NCBI RefSeq assembly: GCF_937958065.1
Contig: NZ_CALFXI010000011.1
Coordinates: forward strand, 62,001 to 126,000
Length of the DNA stretch: 64,000 nucleotides
Reading direction: 5' to 3'
Source: an uncultured Steroidobacter sp.
GTDB lineage: Bacteria; Pseudomonadota; Gammaproteobacteria; Steroidobacterales; Steroidobacteraceae
Part shown: positions 46,503 through 56,032 of the stretch, in pieces
Numbering within the stretch: position 1 is the first letter of the stretch
Layout: each line of letters starts with the position of its first letter
Notes under the pieces: generated by a model
What the model was told of the DNA's origin: nothing
The model's input: only the letters and a program-made list of their open reading frames with translations
Database searches by the model: none
Position numbers and translations under genes: made by a program

Positions 46503-48105
46503 ACAGCAGAGATTCCGACTTCGTCGGCGCGACTGCGCTCAACAACTTCCGCACCTCCGTCGCATCCAGTGAGGGATGCTCACCGCAAGCGCGCTCGATG
46601 ATTTCCATCGCAAGCGCATTCAGCAGACCGGTGTACTCGATCATGCGGGCGCGAAACGCCTCCTCGTCGAGCTCATCGCGCAGGCCGCGATTCAACTCGG
46701 CGAACCAGGGCAGCGACGCTTGATCCAGCAACACCGCGTCATTGCGCCGGGCGCTGAGCTTCGACCATGCACGCATGAAGTCCTGCATCGCCACGTTCAA
46801 GGCGCGCGAATGATTCAGGTGATCCGACAGCCGACTCAGATTGGCGAGATCGGTGAGCCGCCGCTGGAAGAACAGCTGACACAGCACTCCCCAGTAGTAG
46901 GTGTAGTCCCAGATCACCTTCACCGGCATGACCTCGGGATCGCCGAACATGGCGTACTGGTTGGTGTACAGCGACAGCGTGCTTTCGTAGAACGAGAAAT
47001 AGATCTGCTGATATACGTGCGCGCGGCCGTTGATCAGCTCGCCTTGCAGATCGCGCGCGATCAGGTCGGCGATGTAGCTGTTGCCGATGCCGATGAAGTC
47101 GCTGCCGGGCGAATAGAACGGATCGAGGAATACGCCGGCCTCGCCGGTCAGGGCCCAGCGGTCGCCCGAGAACACCTGCTTGCAGCCATAGGAGAAATTG
47201 CGCAGGAAGCAGAAATCCTGCAGCAGGTGCTGCTTGCCTTCGAGCTCGCGCGCCAGCCGCGGCTGATGGACTCGGAACCACGCGAGCGCCTTCTCGAAGG
47301 TGTTCATGGTCTCGAGCGGATGAGTGACGGCGTCGCAGACGATGCCGACGGAATGCGAGCCCGAGGCCAGCGGGATCAACCACGCCCAATAGCCTTCACC
47401 GCACAAATGATTGGTGGACAGCCAGCGGTACGGCGGATCGCAACGATTCAGCCACGCGGCATCCGACGACCACTCGTCGACGTCGATCCTGGCGCCGATG
47501 CGGAACCACACCGCGTTGGCATTGTGAGCATTGTCCTGATGCAGATCGAGCTTGCGCTTGATCAGCCCGGCGCGCCCCGAGGCATCGATCAGCCAGCGCG
47601 AGCGAACTTCGTGCTGCATGCCGCCGGCTTCGTAGCGCACGGCATGTTCGGCGCCCTGAGTGCCGATATCGAAACTGCGCACCACCGCGCCGTCGATGAA
47701 CTCGACGCCCAGCTCGCGCACCTGCTCACCCAGGAAATTTTCGAACAGGCCGCGGTCGAGCTGATAACTGGGCGTCGAGAGATAGCGGCTCGCGCCCAGC
47801 TCGGTGACGTTGTCCAGGTCCTCGCGCCCTTCGGAGAAGAAAAAGCGGAAGCCGAACTTCTTCAGCTGCTTGCTGTTCAAGTGCTCCCGGAGGCCGAGCA
47901 CCGTGTCGAAATAGTGCGCACCGATCTCCACCGAGGACTCGCCGACCTTGTGCGCAGCCAGCGGCACCGGATGGCGACGACGCTCGATGATGCGTATCGA
48001 CAGCGACGGAAACTGCCGCCGCAATTGAATGGCGAGCGTCAGCCCTGCCAGCCCGCCGCCCAGGATGGTTACGCCCACCCTGGCGACTTCGCTCGGTGCA
48101 TTCAT
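46486..48105 (-). CDS. Flavin-halogenase-family FAD protein lacking the catalytic-lysine position
   Basis: The 539-residue protein has the tryptophan-halogenase/PHBH fold: FAD-binding GGGLAG at 16-21, GESS at 55-58, WAWLIP at 240-245 (the W-x-W-x-I-P signature of flavin halogenases) and GEAGVFLDPFYSPGSDFIGIG near 320-340. Aligned by GES and the following G-F, the residue that is lysine in halogenases (Lys71 in the paralogue at 54809-56032) is Phe89 in GFRFFFSEG. It may therefore oxidise or hydroxylate, or have become a reductase, instead of halogenating. It is the last gene of its leftward block, two bases after the chain-length-factor-like gene. Confidence 0.82.
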   Translation of the reverse strand: MNAPSEVARVGVTILGGGLAGLTLAIQLRRQFPSLSIRIIERRRHPVPLAAHKVGESSVEIGAHYFDTVLGLREHLNSKQLKKFGFRFFFSEGREDLDNVTELGASRYLSTPSYQLDRGLFENFLGEQVRELGVEFIDGAVVRSFDIGTQGAEHAVRYEAGGMQHEVRSRWLIDASGRAGLIKRKLDLHQDNAHNANAVWFRIGARIDVDEWSSDAAWLNRCDPPYRWLSTNHLCGEGYWAWLIPLASGSHSVGIVCDAVTHPLETMNTFEKALAWFRVHQPRLARELEGKQHLLQDFCFLRNFSYGCKQVFSGDRWALTGEAGVFLDPFYSPGSDFIGIGNSYIADLIARDLQGELINGRAHVYQQIYFSFYESTLSLYTNQYAMFGDPEVMPVKVIWDYTYYWGVLCQLFFQRRLTDLANLSRLSDHLNHSRALNVAMQDFMRAWSKLSARRNDAVLLDQASLPWFAELNRGLRDELDEEAFRARMIEYTGLLNALAMEIIERACGEHPSLDATEVRKLLSAVAPTKSESLLFTKAA

Positions 48106-48107
48106 GG

Positions 48108-48902
48108 TCAGTTCACTTGAACGTTCAGGGCCATCTGCCGCCCGAGCGCCAGGGACAGCGTGCGCGGCTGGCTGCTCGCCAGCGCTTCGAAAAACGGCAG
48201 GCAGGGTGCCAGCGCATTGTCAGCGACCAGCGGAGCCGCTGCGGACCGCGCGGGCGTCGGATGACATTCGCCGACCGATTCGGTCGTAAGCATCAAGCTG
48301 CGGTGCTGCCGAGCTTGACTCACCGGCGCCAGCACCAGAGCCGCTCCCAACAAGCCACGACTCGACGCCATCGTCGCGAGCGCACCCTTCGCTTCGATGT
48401 CGAAGGCGACGTACAACACCGGCCGTTGCTCGCAAACGACCTGCGTTGCGGCTTCGACCAGGCCCTCGGCGAACGTGTACAGGTAAGAGCTGATCGCCGT
48501 GTATGGCGCGAGGCTGCCGGTACCGATGCTCCAGTAACCCGCGGCCGCGTTGTGAACGGAATTGTGAAACTTGATCGGCGAAATCAACGCCGGCGTGGTG
48601 GCCAGCGTCGAGCACATGTAATCGCTGATCGCCAGATCGCCGTGCGTCGATGCGAACACCGATGGCAAATCCGACGGCTTGCGCCCTGCCGCTTCACACG
48701 CCCGCGCGGCAACTTCGAGTGCGACAGCAACCGTATCCGGAGCACGCCGACGCTCGGTCGGTGCAAGCAAGGTCGGAGACGGTCGTGTGCTCGCCGCTTC
48801 GGGCGGCGGTTGTTCGCCAGTCATGACGGCGCGCGCGGTCTCCCATCCCGGCAGACGCGAGGCCCAGAAGGACACGCCTTCGATCGCGACCCGCAGCGTC
48901 AT
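48108..48902 (-). CDS. Ketosynthase chain-length-factor-like protein (ApeC-like)
   Basis: The 264-residue protein is of the truncated beta-ketoacyl synthase family (Ketoacyl-synt_2). It keeps the KS N-terminal fold and SVHNAAAGYWSI but has no active-site cysteine; the expected region reads GSLAPYTAISSY. Such proteins pair with a complete KS, like ApeC with ApeO, and set chain length. It overlaps the complete KS by four bases (ATGA), which supports a heterodimer made in equal amounts. Confidence 0.85.
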   Translation of the reverse strand: MTLRVAIEGVSFWASRLPGWETARAVMTGEQPPPEAASTRPSPTLLAPTERRRAPDTVAVALEVAARACEAAGRKPSDLPSVFASTHGDLAISDYMCSTLATTPALISPIKFHNSVHNAAAGYWSIGTGSLAPYTAISSYLYTFAEGLVEAATQVVCEQRPVLYVAFDIEAKGALATMASSRGLLGAALVLAPVSQARQHRSLMLTTESVGECHPTPARSAAAPLVADNALAPCLPFFEALASSQPRTLSLALGRQMALNVQVN

Positions 48903-50083
48903 CGATCTCTCCCGAACACCAGCACGCAGTTGCTGCCGCCAAAGCCGAACGAGAAACTCAATGCGTGACTCGCCTCGCGCTGAACGTTGTCGCGCTGGAT
49001 CTGCGGACCGCAGGCGAGATCCGGCACGCGTAGATTCAATGTGCCCGGCAAGAGCTGATGCTCCAGCGCGATCAGACTGATGGCGGCTTCGACGATGCCC
49101 GCGGCGCCCAAGGTGTGTCCGGTCCAGCCTTTGGTGGAGCTGGCGCACGTGGTCGCAGGAAACAGATCGGCGACCAGCTTCGCTTCGACCTCGTCGTTCT
49201 TCTGGCTCGCCGTGCCATGCAGATTGATGTAATCGATGTCCGCGGGCTGCAACCCGGCGCGCGCCAGCGCATCACTCAGGGCCAGTCGCGCACCGACCCC
49301 TTCAGGATGCGGCGTCGACATGTGATGGGCATCGTTGGACTCGCCATAGCCCAGCAGCCACTCGCCGCGCGGCGCCTGCTTTTCCAACAGCGCAAAGCCG
49401 GCCGCCTCGCCCAGATTGATGCCCCGACGCTCGACATCGAACGGCCGGCATGGCTCGGGCGAGACCAGCTCGAGCGAATTGAAACCAAACAACACGCTGC
49501 CGCACAGTGAATCGACGCCACCGACCACGGCGGCGTCGGCGAGGCCGGTGCGAATCAAACGTTCCGCCTGCGCGAACACTTTGGCGCTGGAGGAGCACGC
49601 CGTTGCGACAGTCACGCTCAGGCCGGTCAGGCCGAGCGCGTACTGCACGAAGTCGCCCAGGGAGTGCGGTGTATGAATGATCGGACGACGCAGATCGGCG
49701 GGATACCGGCCGTCTGGATCGAGCCGCGCATAGGCTTCTTCGCTGGCGCCGATGCTCGACGTTGACGTGCCCATCACGACCGCCACCCGGTGGGCACCAT
49801 AGCGGTCGCGAGCTGCGCGGGCCGCGTCGATGAAGCGATCGGTGGTCAGCCCGCGCCACGCGAGCCGGTTGTTACGACAATCCCAGTTGGCGAATTCCGC
49901 CGGCAGCGGCTGCGTTTCGAGCCCCGCCACCCGCCCGATCCAGGTTGAGATGGGCGAGGCACCGAAATCATTCCTGGTCAGACCGGTGCGGCGCTCGCGC
50001 AATGCCGCCAACGTTGCCGCCCGTCCATCCCCGGCCGCGGAGCACAGTGTGTAGGCAGTGATTCTCAGAGGCCGGGTTTGCAT
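48899..50083 (-). CDS. 3-oxoacyl-ACP synthase (ApeO-like)
   Basis: This complete condensing enzyme of 394 residues has the catalytic triad Cys163 (TACSSS), His289 (NLHGTAS) and His323 (TGHTLGAAG). It extends the aryl-polyene chain by decarboxylative condensation with malonyl-ACP. It is coupled to the cysteine-less partner downstream. The ACP gene lies 19 bases upstream on the same strand. Confidence 0.92.
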   Translation of the reverse strand: MQTRPLRITAYTLCSAAGDGRAATLAALRERRTGLTRNDFGASPISTWIGRVAGLETQPLPAEFANWDCRNNRLAWRGLTTDRFIDAARAARDRYGAHRVAVVMGTSTSSIGASEEAYARLDPDGRYPADLRRPIIHTPHSLGDFVQYALGLTGLSVTVATACSSSAKVFAQAERLIRTGLADAAVVGGVDSLCGSVLFGFNSLELVSPEPCRPFDVERRGINLGEAAGFALLEKQAPRGEWLLGYGESNDAHHMSTPHPEGVGARLALSDALARAGLQPADIDYINLHGTASQKNDEVEAKLVADLFPATTCASSTKGWTGHTLGAAGIVEAAISLIALEHQLLPGTLNLRVPDLACGPQIQRDNVQREASHALSFSFGFGGSNCVLVFGRDR

Positions 50084-50102
50084 CGGTCCGCGCGGGTCGG
50101 TG

Positions 50103-50378
50103 TCAGGCGGTTACGCGGTTCTGCTCGATATGCGCCGCGAGCGAACGCAGTGAGCTGAATATGCGCACATTGTTTTCATCATCGGAGCGCAGCTGGAAGC
50201 CGTAGCGCTTGGAGATTTCCAGCGCCAGCTCGAGCGCGTCGATGGAGTCCAGGCCCAACCCGGTCTTGAACAGCGGCGCCTCCGGATCGATGTCCGCGGG
50301 CGCCACGCCCTCCAGGTTGAGCGCGGTGACGATGAGTTCGGCGAGCTCGCGCTCACCGGCTGATTGGGTTGCTGACAT
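50103..50378 (-). CDS. Acyl carrier protein 1 of the pigment cluster
   Basis: The 91-residue ACP carries its phosphopantetheine at Ser45 in GLGLDSIDALEL. The four-helix pattern and acidic character are normal. It heads the leftward block with the KS pair and is divergent from the chorismatase. A longer in-frame reading upstream is not supported. Aryl polyene systems use two ACPs; the second here is 57311-57559. Confidence 0.9.
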   Translation of the reverse strand: MSATQSAGERELAELIVTALNLEGVAPADIDPEAPLFKTGLGLDSIDALELALEISKRYGFQLRSDDENNVRIFSSLRSLAAHIEQNRVTA

Positions 50379-50524
50379 GAACGAAACAGGCCCTGTACTA
50401 AAGGCTGATTTGAGACGCTGGAGCGGCGAACCGCAGGGCGCGGAGTGTATCATCCGCCCCGCGCGCGCTTCGAACGCCGCGCACGTTTTCCAACCTCGAG
50501 CCAACCACTGATTTCCACGACGTG

Positions 50525-51538
50525 ATGCGCAGCAGTTCCGGCGAGCAGCCAGCCCAGTCCCTTCCGGCCGCCCTCCGCGTTGCCTATCACCGGTCCGACC
50601 GCGTCGGCGAGCCGCCGGCAGGGGTGCTGGCCGCCATCCGTTTCGGGACGGCGACGAGTCCGCCCGCGGCGTTGACCATCGATGTGGGACTGGAGCCGTT
50701 GCAGGCACCGGGAGCTGCTGCGACACCCGGCTCGGAATTATGGTTTGCGAACGGACCGGTCCACACTGGTCAATGGTCCGATGAGGGCACCCGTGCCCAG
50801 GTCCGCTTTGCGCACGACGGACATTATCTGTTCGCGGTGATCGAGCTGGACGAGCGCGACCATGGCGGAATTCTGCTGACAGCCGAACATGCCTACGCCG
50901 CCGTCCGGCAGTTCCAGCGCCAGTCGGGCTTTCCCCACCTGCTGCGCATGTGGAATTACATGGATGCGATCAATGAAGGCGCGGGCGACCTGGAGCGCTA
51001 TCGACAGTTCAACGTCGGGCGCGGCCGCGGCTTGGGCGAAGTGTGTGAGAGCTATCCTTCGGCAACGGCCATCGGCCGGCAGGTGCCCAACCACATCCTG
51101 CAGGTGTTCTGGCTGGCCGGTAAGGTGCCGGGCCAATCCCTGGAGAATCCGCGACAGGTCAGCGCCTACAACTACCCGCGCGTGCACGGGCCAGTGAGCC
51201 CGGTCTTCGCGCGCGCGTTGATCGCACCGGACCATACATTGCTGATCTCGGGCACGGCGAGCATCGTCGGCCATCATTCCCAGCATCACGACGACGCGAT
51301 GGAACAGCTGGAAGAAACAGTCCGGAATCTGAGCTCGTTCGCTCCGCATGTCCGGCGTCCCCGCAGCGGCGCGCCAGGGGATTTGCTGAAGGTTTATGTG
51401 CGCGAGCCGGAGCTGACTCCGCGCATTGCCGAGCGTCTGCGGCAGCTCTATCCGACCAGCGACGTGCTGTTCGTGGCGGCCGATGTCTGTCGTCGCGAGC
51501 TGCTGCTCGAGATCGAAGCGATCTCACTCGCGTCGTAG
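50525..51538 (+). CDS. xanB2: XanB2-like chorismatase (hydroxybenzoate synthase)
   Basis: This 337-residue protein is of the FkbO/Hyg5/XanB2 chorismatase family. It shows GEPPAGVLAAIRFG near the N-terminus, PNHILQVFWLAGK and the family hallmark LISGTASIVGHHSQHHDD (near 238-255). A C-terminal CRRELLLEIEAI contains the acidic residue (Glu329) that fits the catalytic glutamate. XanB2 of Xanthomonas turns chorismate into 3- and 4-hydroxybenzoate, the starter of xanthomonadin. The product split cannot be read from sequence. ATG 50525 is preceded by an overlapping GTG at 50522; no ribosome binding site is visible. It is divergent from the ACP and overlaps the convergent ligase by 15 bases. Confidence 0.82.
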   Translation: MRSSSGEQPAQSLPAALRVAYHRSDRVGEPPAGVLAAIRFGTATSPPAALTIDVGLEPLQAPGAAATPGSELWFANGPVHTGQWSDEGTRAQVRFAHDGHYLFAVIELDERDHGGILLTAEHAYAAVRQFQRQSGFPHLLRMWNYMDAINEGAGDLERYRQFNVGRGRGLGEVCESYPSATAIGRQVPNHILQVFWLAGKVPGQSLENPRQVSAYNYPRVHGPVSPVFARALIAPDHTLLISGTASIVGHHSQHHDDAMEQLEETVRNLSSFAPHVRRPRSGAPGDLLKVYVREPELTPRIAERLRQLYPTSDVLFVAADVCRRELLLEIEAISLAS

Positions 51539-52864
51539 CGCTTTCAGCAGATTCTCTCGCGGCAGCTTGCCGAGCTCGTTGCGAGGCAACTGATCCACGA
51601 TCAGCAGCGGCCGAGGCAGGAAGGCGCTGTCCACGCCGCTGGCCAGCCGATCCAGCACTTCGCGGGCCGTGAGATTCGGCGCCACGACCAGCGCGGCGAC
51701 CCGGCGGATGGTGCCCACCGCATCGGGATCGGGCTGAAATACCGCCGCTTCCTGCACGCCGGGGATGGCCAGCAATCGTTTGGTGAGATCGGTCAGCGAA
51801 GCGCGCTTGCCGGCCACTTCGATCATGTCGGAGCTGCGTCCGCGCACCACGAAGCGATTGTCCGGCTGCAGCTCGACCAGGTCCTGCAGCAGGACCGGCT
51901 CGACGAACCAGGGCGCGTGCACGAGCGTGCCATCGTCGCGCGGCTCCAGCCGCACGCCATCGTACAGCCGCCACTGCTCTTCCCTGGCGGTGAGCCGGCT
52001 GGCGAAGACGCAAGTTTCAGTCGATCCGAACATTTCAACCATTTCACCGCCGAGCTTGGCGGTCATGGCCGCGGCCAGCGGTTGATCCAACGGCGCAGTG
52101 GCACTGACGATCACATCGACCTCCGGGAACTGCTGGTCGGAAGCCACGATGGCGCGCATATGCACGGGCGTAGTGACGAGCACACGCGGCCGCGGCAGCT
52201 CGGCGAGCGCGGCGGCGATATCGGCTGGAAACAAAGGCCGCCCGGCGTGCACCGCCATGTCGCCCGCCAAGGGCAACAGCACACTCATCTCCATGCCATA
52301 CATGTGCTGCGGCGGGACGGTCGCAAGCACCCACACGGTCGATGCTTTATCGGCCATCGCCGCGCGAATCGACTGAGCATTGCGAGCATTGCTGCCGCCG
52401 ACAGTGCGCCAGAGCTTGGGAAATGTTTTGGGCTGACCGGTGCTGCCCGAGGTATGACCGATCATGACCGTCATGTCGGCGGGGATGCGCTCGTTGATCG
52501 CTTCACTCGAAGGCTGCGCCAGCGCCGCGTCGACCGCTGCGTCGTCGATGCGATAACTGCCCGCGTTGGCGCGGGCCACATCAGCGACGACCTGCTCTGC
52601 CCGCGACGATGGCAGCAGCACGGTGTGCCCGACGCTCAGTGCCGCCGCGTAGGCGACCAGGAATTTGTATCGGTCGTCGCACAGATTGATCATCGACGCC
52701 GGCGCGGACTGCTTTGGCAATCGCGCGACCACCGCGGCAACGTGTGTCCGAAGCTCTGAAAGCAGTACGGGGGCGCCATGACGCCAGGCGATCGGTCGCT
52801 GCGCGTCGGCCGAAACGAACAGCGGCAGGGTCTGCGGCCCGGGGACACTCACGGGCGAGCTCAC
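51524..52864 (-). CDS. AMP-dependent acyl/aryl-ACP ligase (ApeH / XanA2-like)
   Basis: This adenylate-forming enzyme has 446 residues. It contains the P-loop GHTSGSTGQPKTF (near 135-147), EMFGSTETCVFASR (A5 region), the hinge GRSSDMIEVAGKRA (A8) and the C-terminal lysine in LPRNELGKLPRENL (A10). It would adenylate 3- or 4-hydroxybenzoate and load it on an ACP, giving the aryl starter. It is the last gene of the leftward block and overlaps the KS by four bases. Confidence 0.9.
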   Translation of the reverse strand: MSSPVSVPGPQTLPLFVSADAQRPIAWRHGAPVLLSELRTHVAAVVARLPKQSAPASMINLCDDRYKFLVAYAAALSVGHTVLLPSSRAEQVVADVARANAGSYRIDDAAVDAALAQPSSEAINERIPADMTVMIGHTSGSTGQPKTFPKLWRTVGGSNARNAQSIRAAMADKASTVWVLATVPPQHMYGMEMSVLLPLAGDMAVHAGRPLFPADIAAALAELPRPRVLVTTPVHMRAIVASDQQFPEVDVIVSATAPLDQPLAAAMTAKLGGEMVEMFGSTETCVFASRLTAREEQWRLYDGVRLEPRDDGTLVHAPWFVEPVLLQDLVELQPDNRFVVRGRSSDMIEVAGKRASLTDLTKRLLAIPGVQEAAVFQPDPDAVGTIRRVAALVVAPNLTAREVLDRLASGVDSAFLPRPLLIVDQLPRNELGKLPRENLLKALRRE

Positions 52865-54084
52865 CGCCAGCGCTTGAACACCATCGAGGTGTTCACGCCA
52901 CCGAACGCGAAATTGTTGTTCATCACGTATTCGGTGCTGATCGCGCGGCCTTCACCGGTGATGTAGTCGAGCTCGCCGCAGCGGGGATCGATGTTGTCCA
53001 GATTCAGCGTCGGCGCGAACCAGCCGGCCTTCATCATTTCGATGCTGAACCAGGCTTCCAGCGCGCCGCAGGCGCCGAGCGTGTGACCGAGATAACTCTT
53101 CTGCGAGCTGAGCGGCATACGCGTGCCGAACAGCGCGGAAGTGGCGCGCGTTTCGGCGATATCGCCATGCTCCGTCGCTGTGCCGTGGCCGTTCACGTAG
53201 CCGATGACATCGGGTGAGATTCCGGCATCCTGCAGCGCCAGCTCCATCACCACGCGCATCGTTTTTTCTTCCGGCTTCGTCACGTGCACGCCGTCGGAGT
53301 TGCTCGCAAAGCCGACCAGTTCCGCGTGAATGCGGGCACCGCGCCGTTGCGCGTGCTCCAGCTCCTCGAGGATCAACATCGCGCCACCTTCGCCGACCAC
53401 CAGGCCATCTCGATCCCGGTCATAAGGACGGGGCGTCCTGTGCGGCTGATCGTTCAGACGGCTGGTGGCATAGAGCGTGTCGAAAGCCATGGCCTCGGTG
53501 GGACACAGCTCTTCGGCGCCGCCGGCAATCATCACGTCCTGGCGGCCGAACTTGATGGCTTCGTAGGCGTAGCCGATGCCCTGGCTGCCGGAGGTGCAGG
53601 CGCTCGAGGTCGGAATGATGCGGCCCTTGGCGCCGAAAAAGATGCCGATGTTGGCCGCTGTGGTGTGCGGCATCATGCGCACGTACGAATTCGCATTCAG
53701 TCCGCTCGCATCGCCGTTGATGACCATCGCGGCGAAATCCTTGATGTCGGGGGTGCTGCCGGTCGATGACCCCGACGCCACCCCCGTTGCGCCGCTGGCA
53801 ATGGCAGGATCGCCGGTCAGTCCGGCGTCCGCGACCGCCAACTCGGCGGCGCGCACCGCGAGCTGTGACACGCGGCCCATGCTGCGCAGCTGTTTGCGAG
53901 TCCAATGCGCCGGCGGCGTGAATTCGATCGGCCCGGCGAGCCGCGTATTCATGTCGGTGAATCGATCCCACTCGTGCATGGTGCGGATGGCGTTGCGACG
54001 CGCGCGCAAGCCGGCGAGGATTTCGGGCCAGCTGGCGCCGAGACCGCACACTCCGCCCATGCCGGTGACCACCACGCGACGCAT
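52861..54084 (-). CDS. 3-oxoacyl-ACP synthase (ApeR/FabF-like)
   Basis: The 407-residue condensing enzyme has Cys163 (SSACTSGS), His300 (VNGHGTATEHGD) and His334 (LGHTLGACGALE). It is a full KS distinct from the 48899-50083 enzyme; in the known pathway the ApeR type handles part of the elongation. The true start is ATG 54084; the longer frame is shadow of the ketoreductase. It overlaps its neighbours on both sides by one to four bases. Confidence 0.92.
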   Translation of the reverse strand: MRRVVVTGMGGVCGLGASWPEILAGLRARRNAIRTMHEWDRFTDMNTRLAGPIEFTPPAHWTRKQLRSMGRVSQLAVRAAELAVADAGLTGDPAIASGATGVASGSSTGSTPDIKDFAAMVINGDASGLNANSYVRMMPHTTAANIGIFFGAKGRIIPTSSACTSGSQGIGYAYEAIKFGRQDVMIAGGAEELCPTEAMAFDTLYATSRLNDQPHRTPRPYDRDRDGLVVGEGGAMLILEELEHAQRRGARIHAELVGFASNSDGVHVTKPEEKTMRVVMELALQDAGISPDVIGYVNGHGTATEHGDIAETRATSALFGTRMPLSSQKSYLGHTLGACGALEAWFSIEMMKAGWFAPTLNLDNIDPRCGELDYITGEGRAISTEYVMNNNFAFGGVNTSMVFKRWR

Positions 54085-54812
54085 CAGCACAGTCCTCCGT
54101 TGACCGAGAGAACCTGGCGAGTGATGTAGGAAGCATCGCGCGACAGAAGAAACGTCACTGCCGCGGCGACCTCTTCGGCGGTGCCGGCCCGCTGCGCGGG
54201 GATCGCTTTGAGGATTTCTTCTGTCGGGACGTTCTGGTCGACCATTTCGGTGCCGATCAGTCCCGGCGCGACGCAATTGACCGTGATATTTCGTTTCGCC
54301 AGCTCCACCGCCAGCGCCTTGGTCGCACCGATGATGCCGGCTTTCGCCGCGCTGTAATTCACCTGGCCGCGATTGCCGACCACCCCCGAAACCGAAGCCA
54401 GCGTGACGATGCGACCCGGCGCGCGCCGGCGCACCATCGGCATGATCAAGGGCTGCAGCACGTTGTAGAAGGCGTCGAGATTGGTTCGAATCACGCCGTC
54501 CCACTGCTCTTCGGTCATCGCCGGAAAGGCGGCATCGGAATGGATGCCCGCATTACACACGACACCGTAGTAGGCGCCGTGTGCGCCGATGTCAGCAGCT
54601 AGCGCCGCCGCACAGGCGGAGCGATCGGAAACATCGAACTGCAACACCCGCGACTGCCGGCCAAGCGCGCTGATCTCGCGTGCGACCGTCTCGGCTTCAT
54701 CACGACGTGAGCGGCAATGCACGACAACATCGAAGCCCTCCGCCGCTGCACGAAGCGCGATGGCGCGGCCGATGCCGCGACTGGAACCGGTGACGAGAAT
54801 CGTGTCGCTCAT
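54084..54812 (-). CDS. 3-oxoacyl-ACP reductase (ApeQ/FabG-like)
   Basis: The short-chain dehydrogenase has 242 residues with the NADPH motif TGSSRGIGR (8-16), CNAGIH, and the catalytic Ser140, Tyr153 and Lys157 (VNYSAAKAG). It reduces the 3-oxo group after each condensation. It lies between the KS and the halogenase-like gene with overlaps at both ends. Identification as FabG family is firm; the pigment role follows from position. Confidence 0.93.
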   Translation of the reverse strand: MSDTILVTGSSRGIGRAIALRAAAEGFDVVVHCRSRRDEAETVAREISALGRQSRVLQFDVSDRSACAAALAADIGAHGAYYGVVCNAGIHSDAAFPAMTEEQWDGVIRTNLDAFYNVLQPLIMPMVRRRAPGRIVTLASVSGVVGNRGQVNYSAAKAGIIGATKALAVELAKRNITVNCVAPGLIGTEMVDQNVPTEEILKAIPAQRAGTAEEVAAAVTFLLSRDASYITRQVLSVNGGLC

Positions 54813-56032
54813 GCGGCGCAGAGCTTAGCAACCATGTCGAGACGCCGCTCGGGTTCGGCGACGAAGGGATTGGATTCATCCCACGCGTAGCCCGCGAGAA
54901 TGGCGCAGATCATGCCGCGGATGCCGGCCGGCTGATTCTTCGCGAACATGATGTCCTGGAAGCGGCCGTCGTACCACGCCTTCACGTAAGCGCGGAACGT
55001 GTCCACGCCCTTGCGCAGCGGGACTTCGAACTCGTTGGTCCAGTCGACCGTCTCACCCCGCAGCTGACGATCGAGCACGCGCACCGCCATGCTGGACGAG
55101 CGCATCGCGATGGTGATGCCGGAAGAAAAAATCGGATCGAGAAACTCCGCCGCGTTGCCCAGCAGCGCGAAGCCCTTGCCGTGCATCGACTTCACGTTCG
55201 CCGAGTAACCCGACATGCCGCGCACCGGCGTGTCCCAAGTGGCGTTCGCGAGCACGCGCGTGAGGAACGGCTCTTCGCTCGTCAACTGCTTCAGACGCTC
55301 ATCCAGCTGCTCCGGATACGCGGAAAAGAATTCCGGCGTGGCCGCGCAGCCGATCGAGCAACGGCCATTGTTGAACGGGATCAACCAGTACCAGACATCG
55401 CGATGCTGGGGATGCACGATGATCTGCACCTTGTTGCGATCGAACGCGTCGGGTGCGGAACCATCCGCGACCTGCGTGAACACGGCATTACGCGGGGCGA
55501 AAGGCGAGGGAGTTTCGAGATCGAGCAGCTTGGGCAGCACGCGAGCAAAGCCGCTTGCGTCGAGCAGGAACCGGCCTTCGACGTCGTACTGCTTGCCCTC
55601 GACGTCGACCGCACGCACGCGCGGCTTGTCGCCGCTGACATCGACGGCGGTGACGCGGGTTTCATAGCGAATCTCGGCGCCCTGCTTCTCCGCTTCGTCC
55701 GCCAGCACCTTGTCGAAGGTGGCGCGAGTCACCTGGAAGGTCGAGTCTCGACCGTCGCCGAACTTCTGGCTGAAATCGAAATCGCCGTAGGCGTCGCCGC
55801 GCACGAATGCCGCGCCGTTCTTGAACTGGAAGCCGACGCGCTCCACAGCCTCGAGCATGCCCGCCTCCGCGACGAAATCCATGCAATGTGGCAACAGGCT
55901 TTCGCCAATGGAAAAGCGCGGGAAGCGCTGGCCTTCGAGCACGAGCACATCCCAGCCGCGCTGCCTGAGCAACGCGGCAGCGACCGAGCCCGAGGGGCCC
56001 GCGCCGATGACGATCACATCACGTCGTTCCAA
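54809..56032 (-). CDS. FAD-dependent halogenase-like enzyme
   Basis: The protein has 407 residues: FAD motif GAGPSG (10-15), GESLLP (43-48), then GFQFKNGAAF with Lys71 at the position of the catalytic lysine of flavin halogenases, and WYWLIP (214-219) as the W-x-W-x-I-P signature. This makes aryl halogenation likely, as in brominated xanthomonadins or chlorinated flexirubins. It is shorter than tryptophan halogenases (about 510-540), so a hydroxylase or reductase role remains possible. The TTG start has GAGGAA seven bases upstream. It overlaps the thioesterase gene by 14 bases and the ketoreductase gene by four. Confidence 0.83.
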   Translation of the reverse strand: MERRDVIVIGAGPSGSVAAALLRQRGWDVLVLEGQRFPRFSIGESLLPHCMDFVAEAGMLEAVERVGFQFKNGAAFVRGDAYGDFDFSQKFGDGRDSTFQVTRATFDKVLADEAEKQGAEIRYETRVTAVDVSGDKPRVRAVDVEGKQYDVEGRFLLDASGFARVLPKLLDLETPSPFAPRNAVFTQVADGSAPDAFDRNKVQIIVHPQHRDVWYWLIPFNNGRCSIGCAATPEFFSAYPEQLDERLKQLTSEEPFLTRVLANATWDTPVRGMSGYSANVKSMHGKGFALLGNAAEFLDPIFSSGITIAMRSSSMAVRVLDRQLRGETVDWTNEFEVPLRKGVDTFRAYVKAWYDGRFQDIMFAKNQPAGIRGMICAILAGYAWDESNPFVAEPERRLDMVAKLCAA

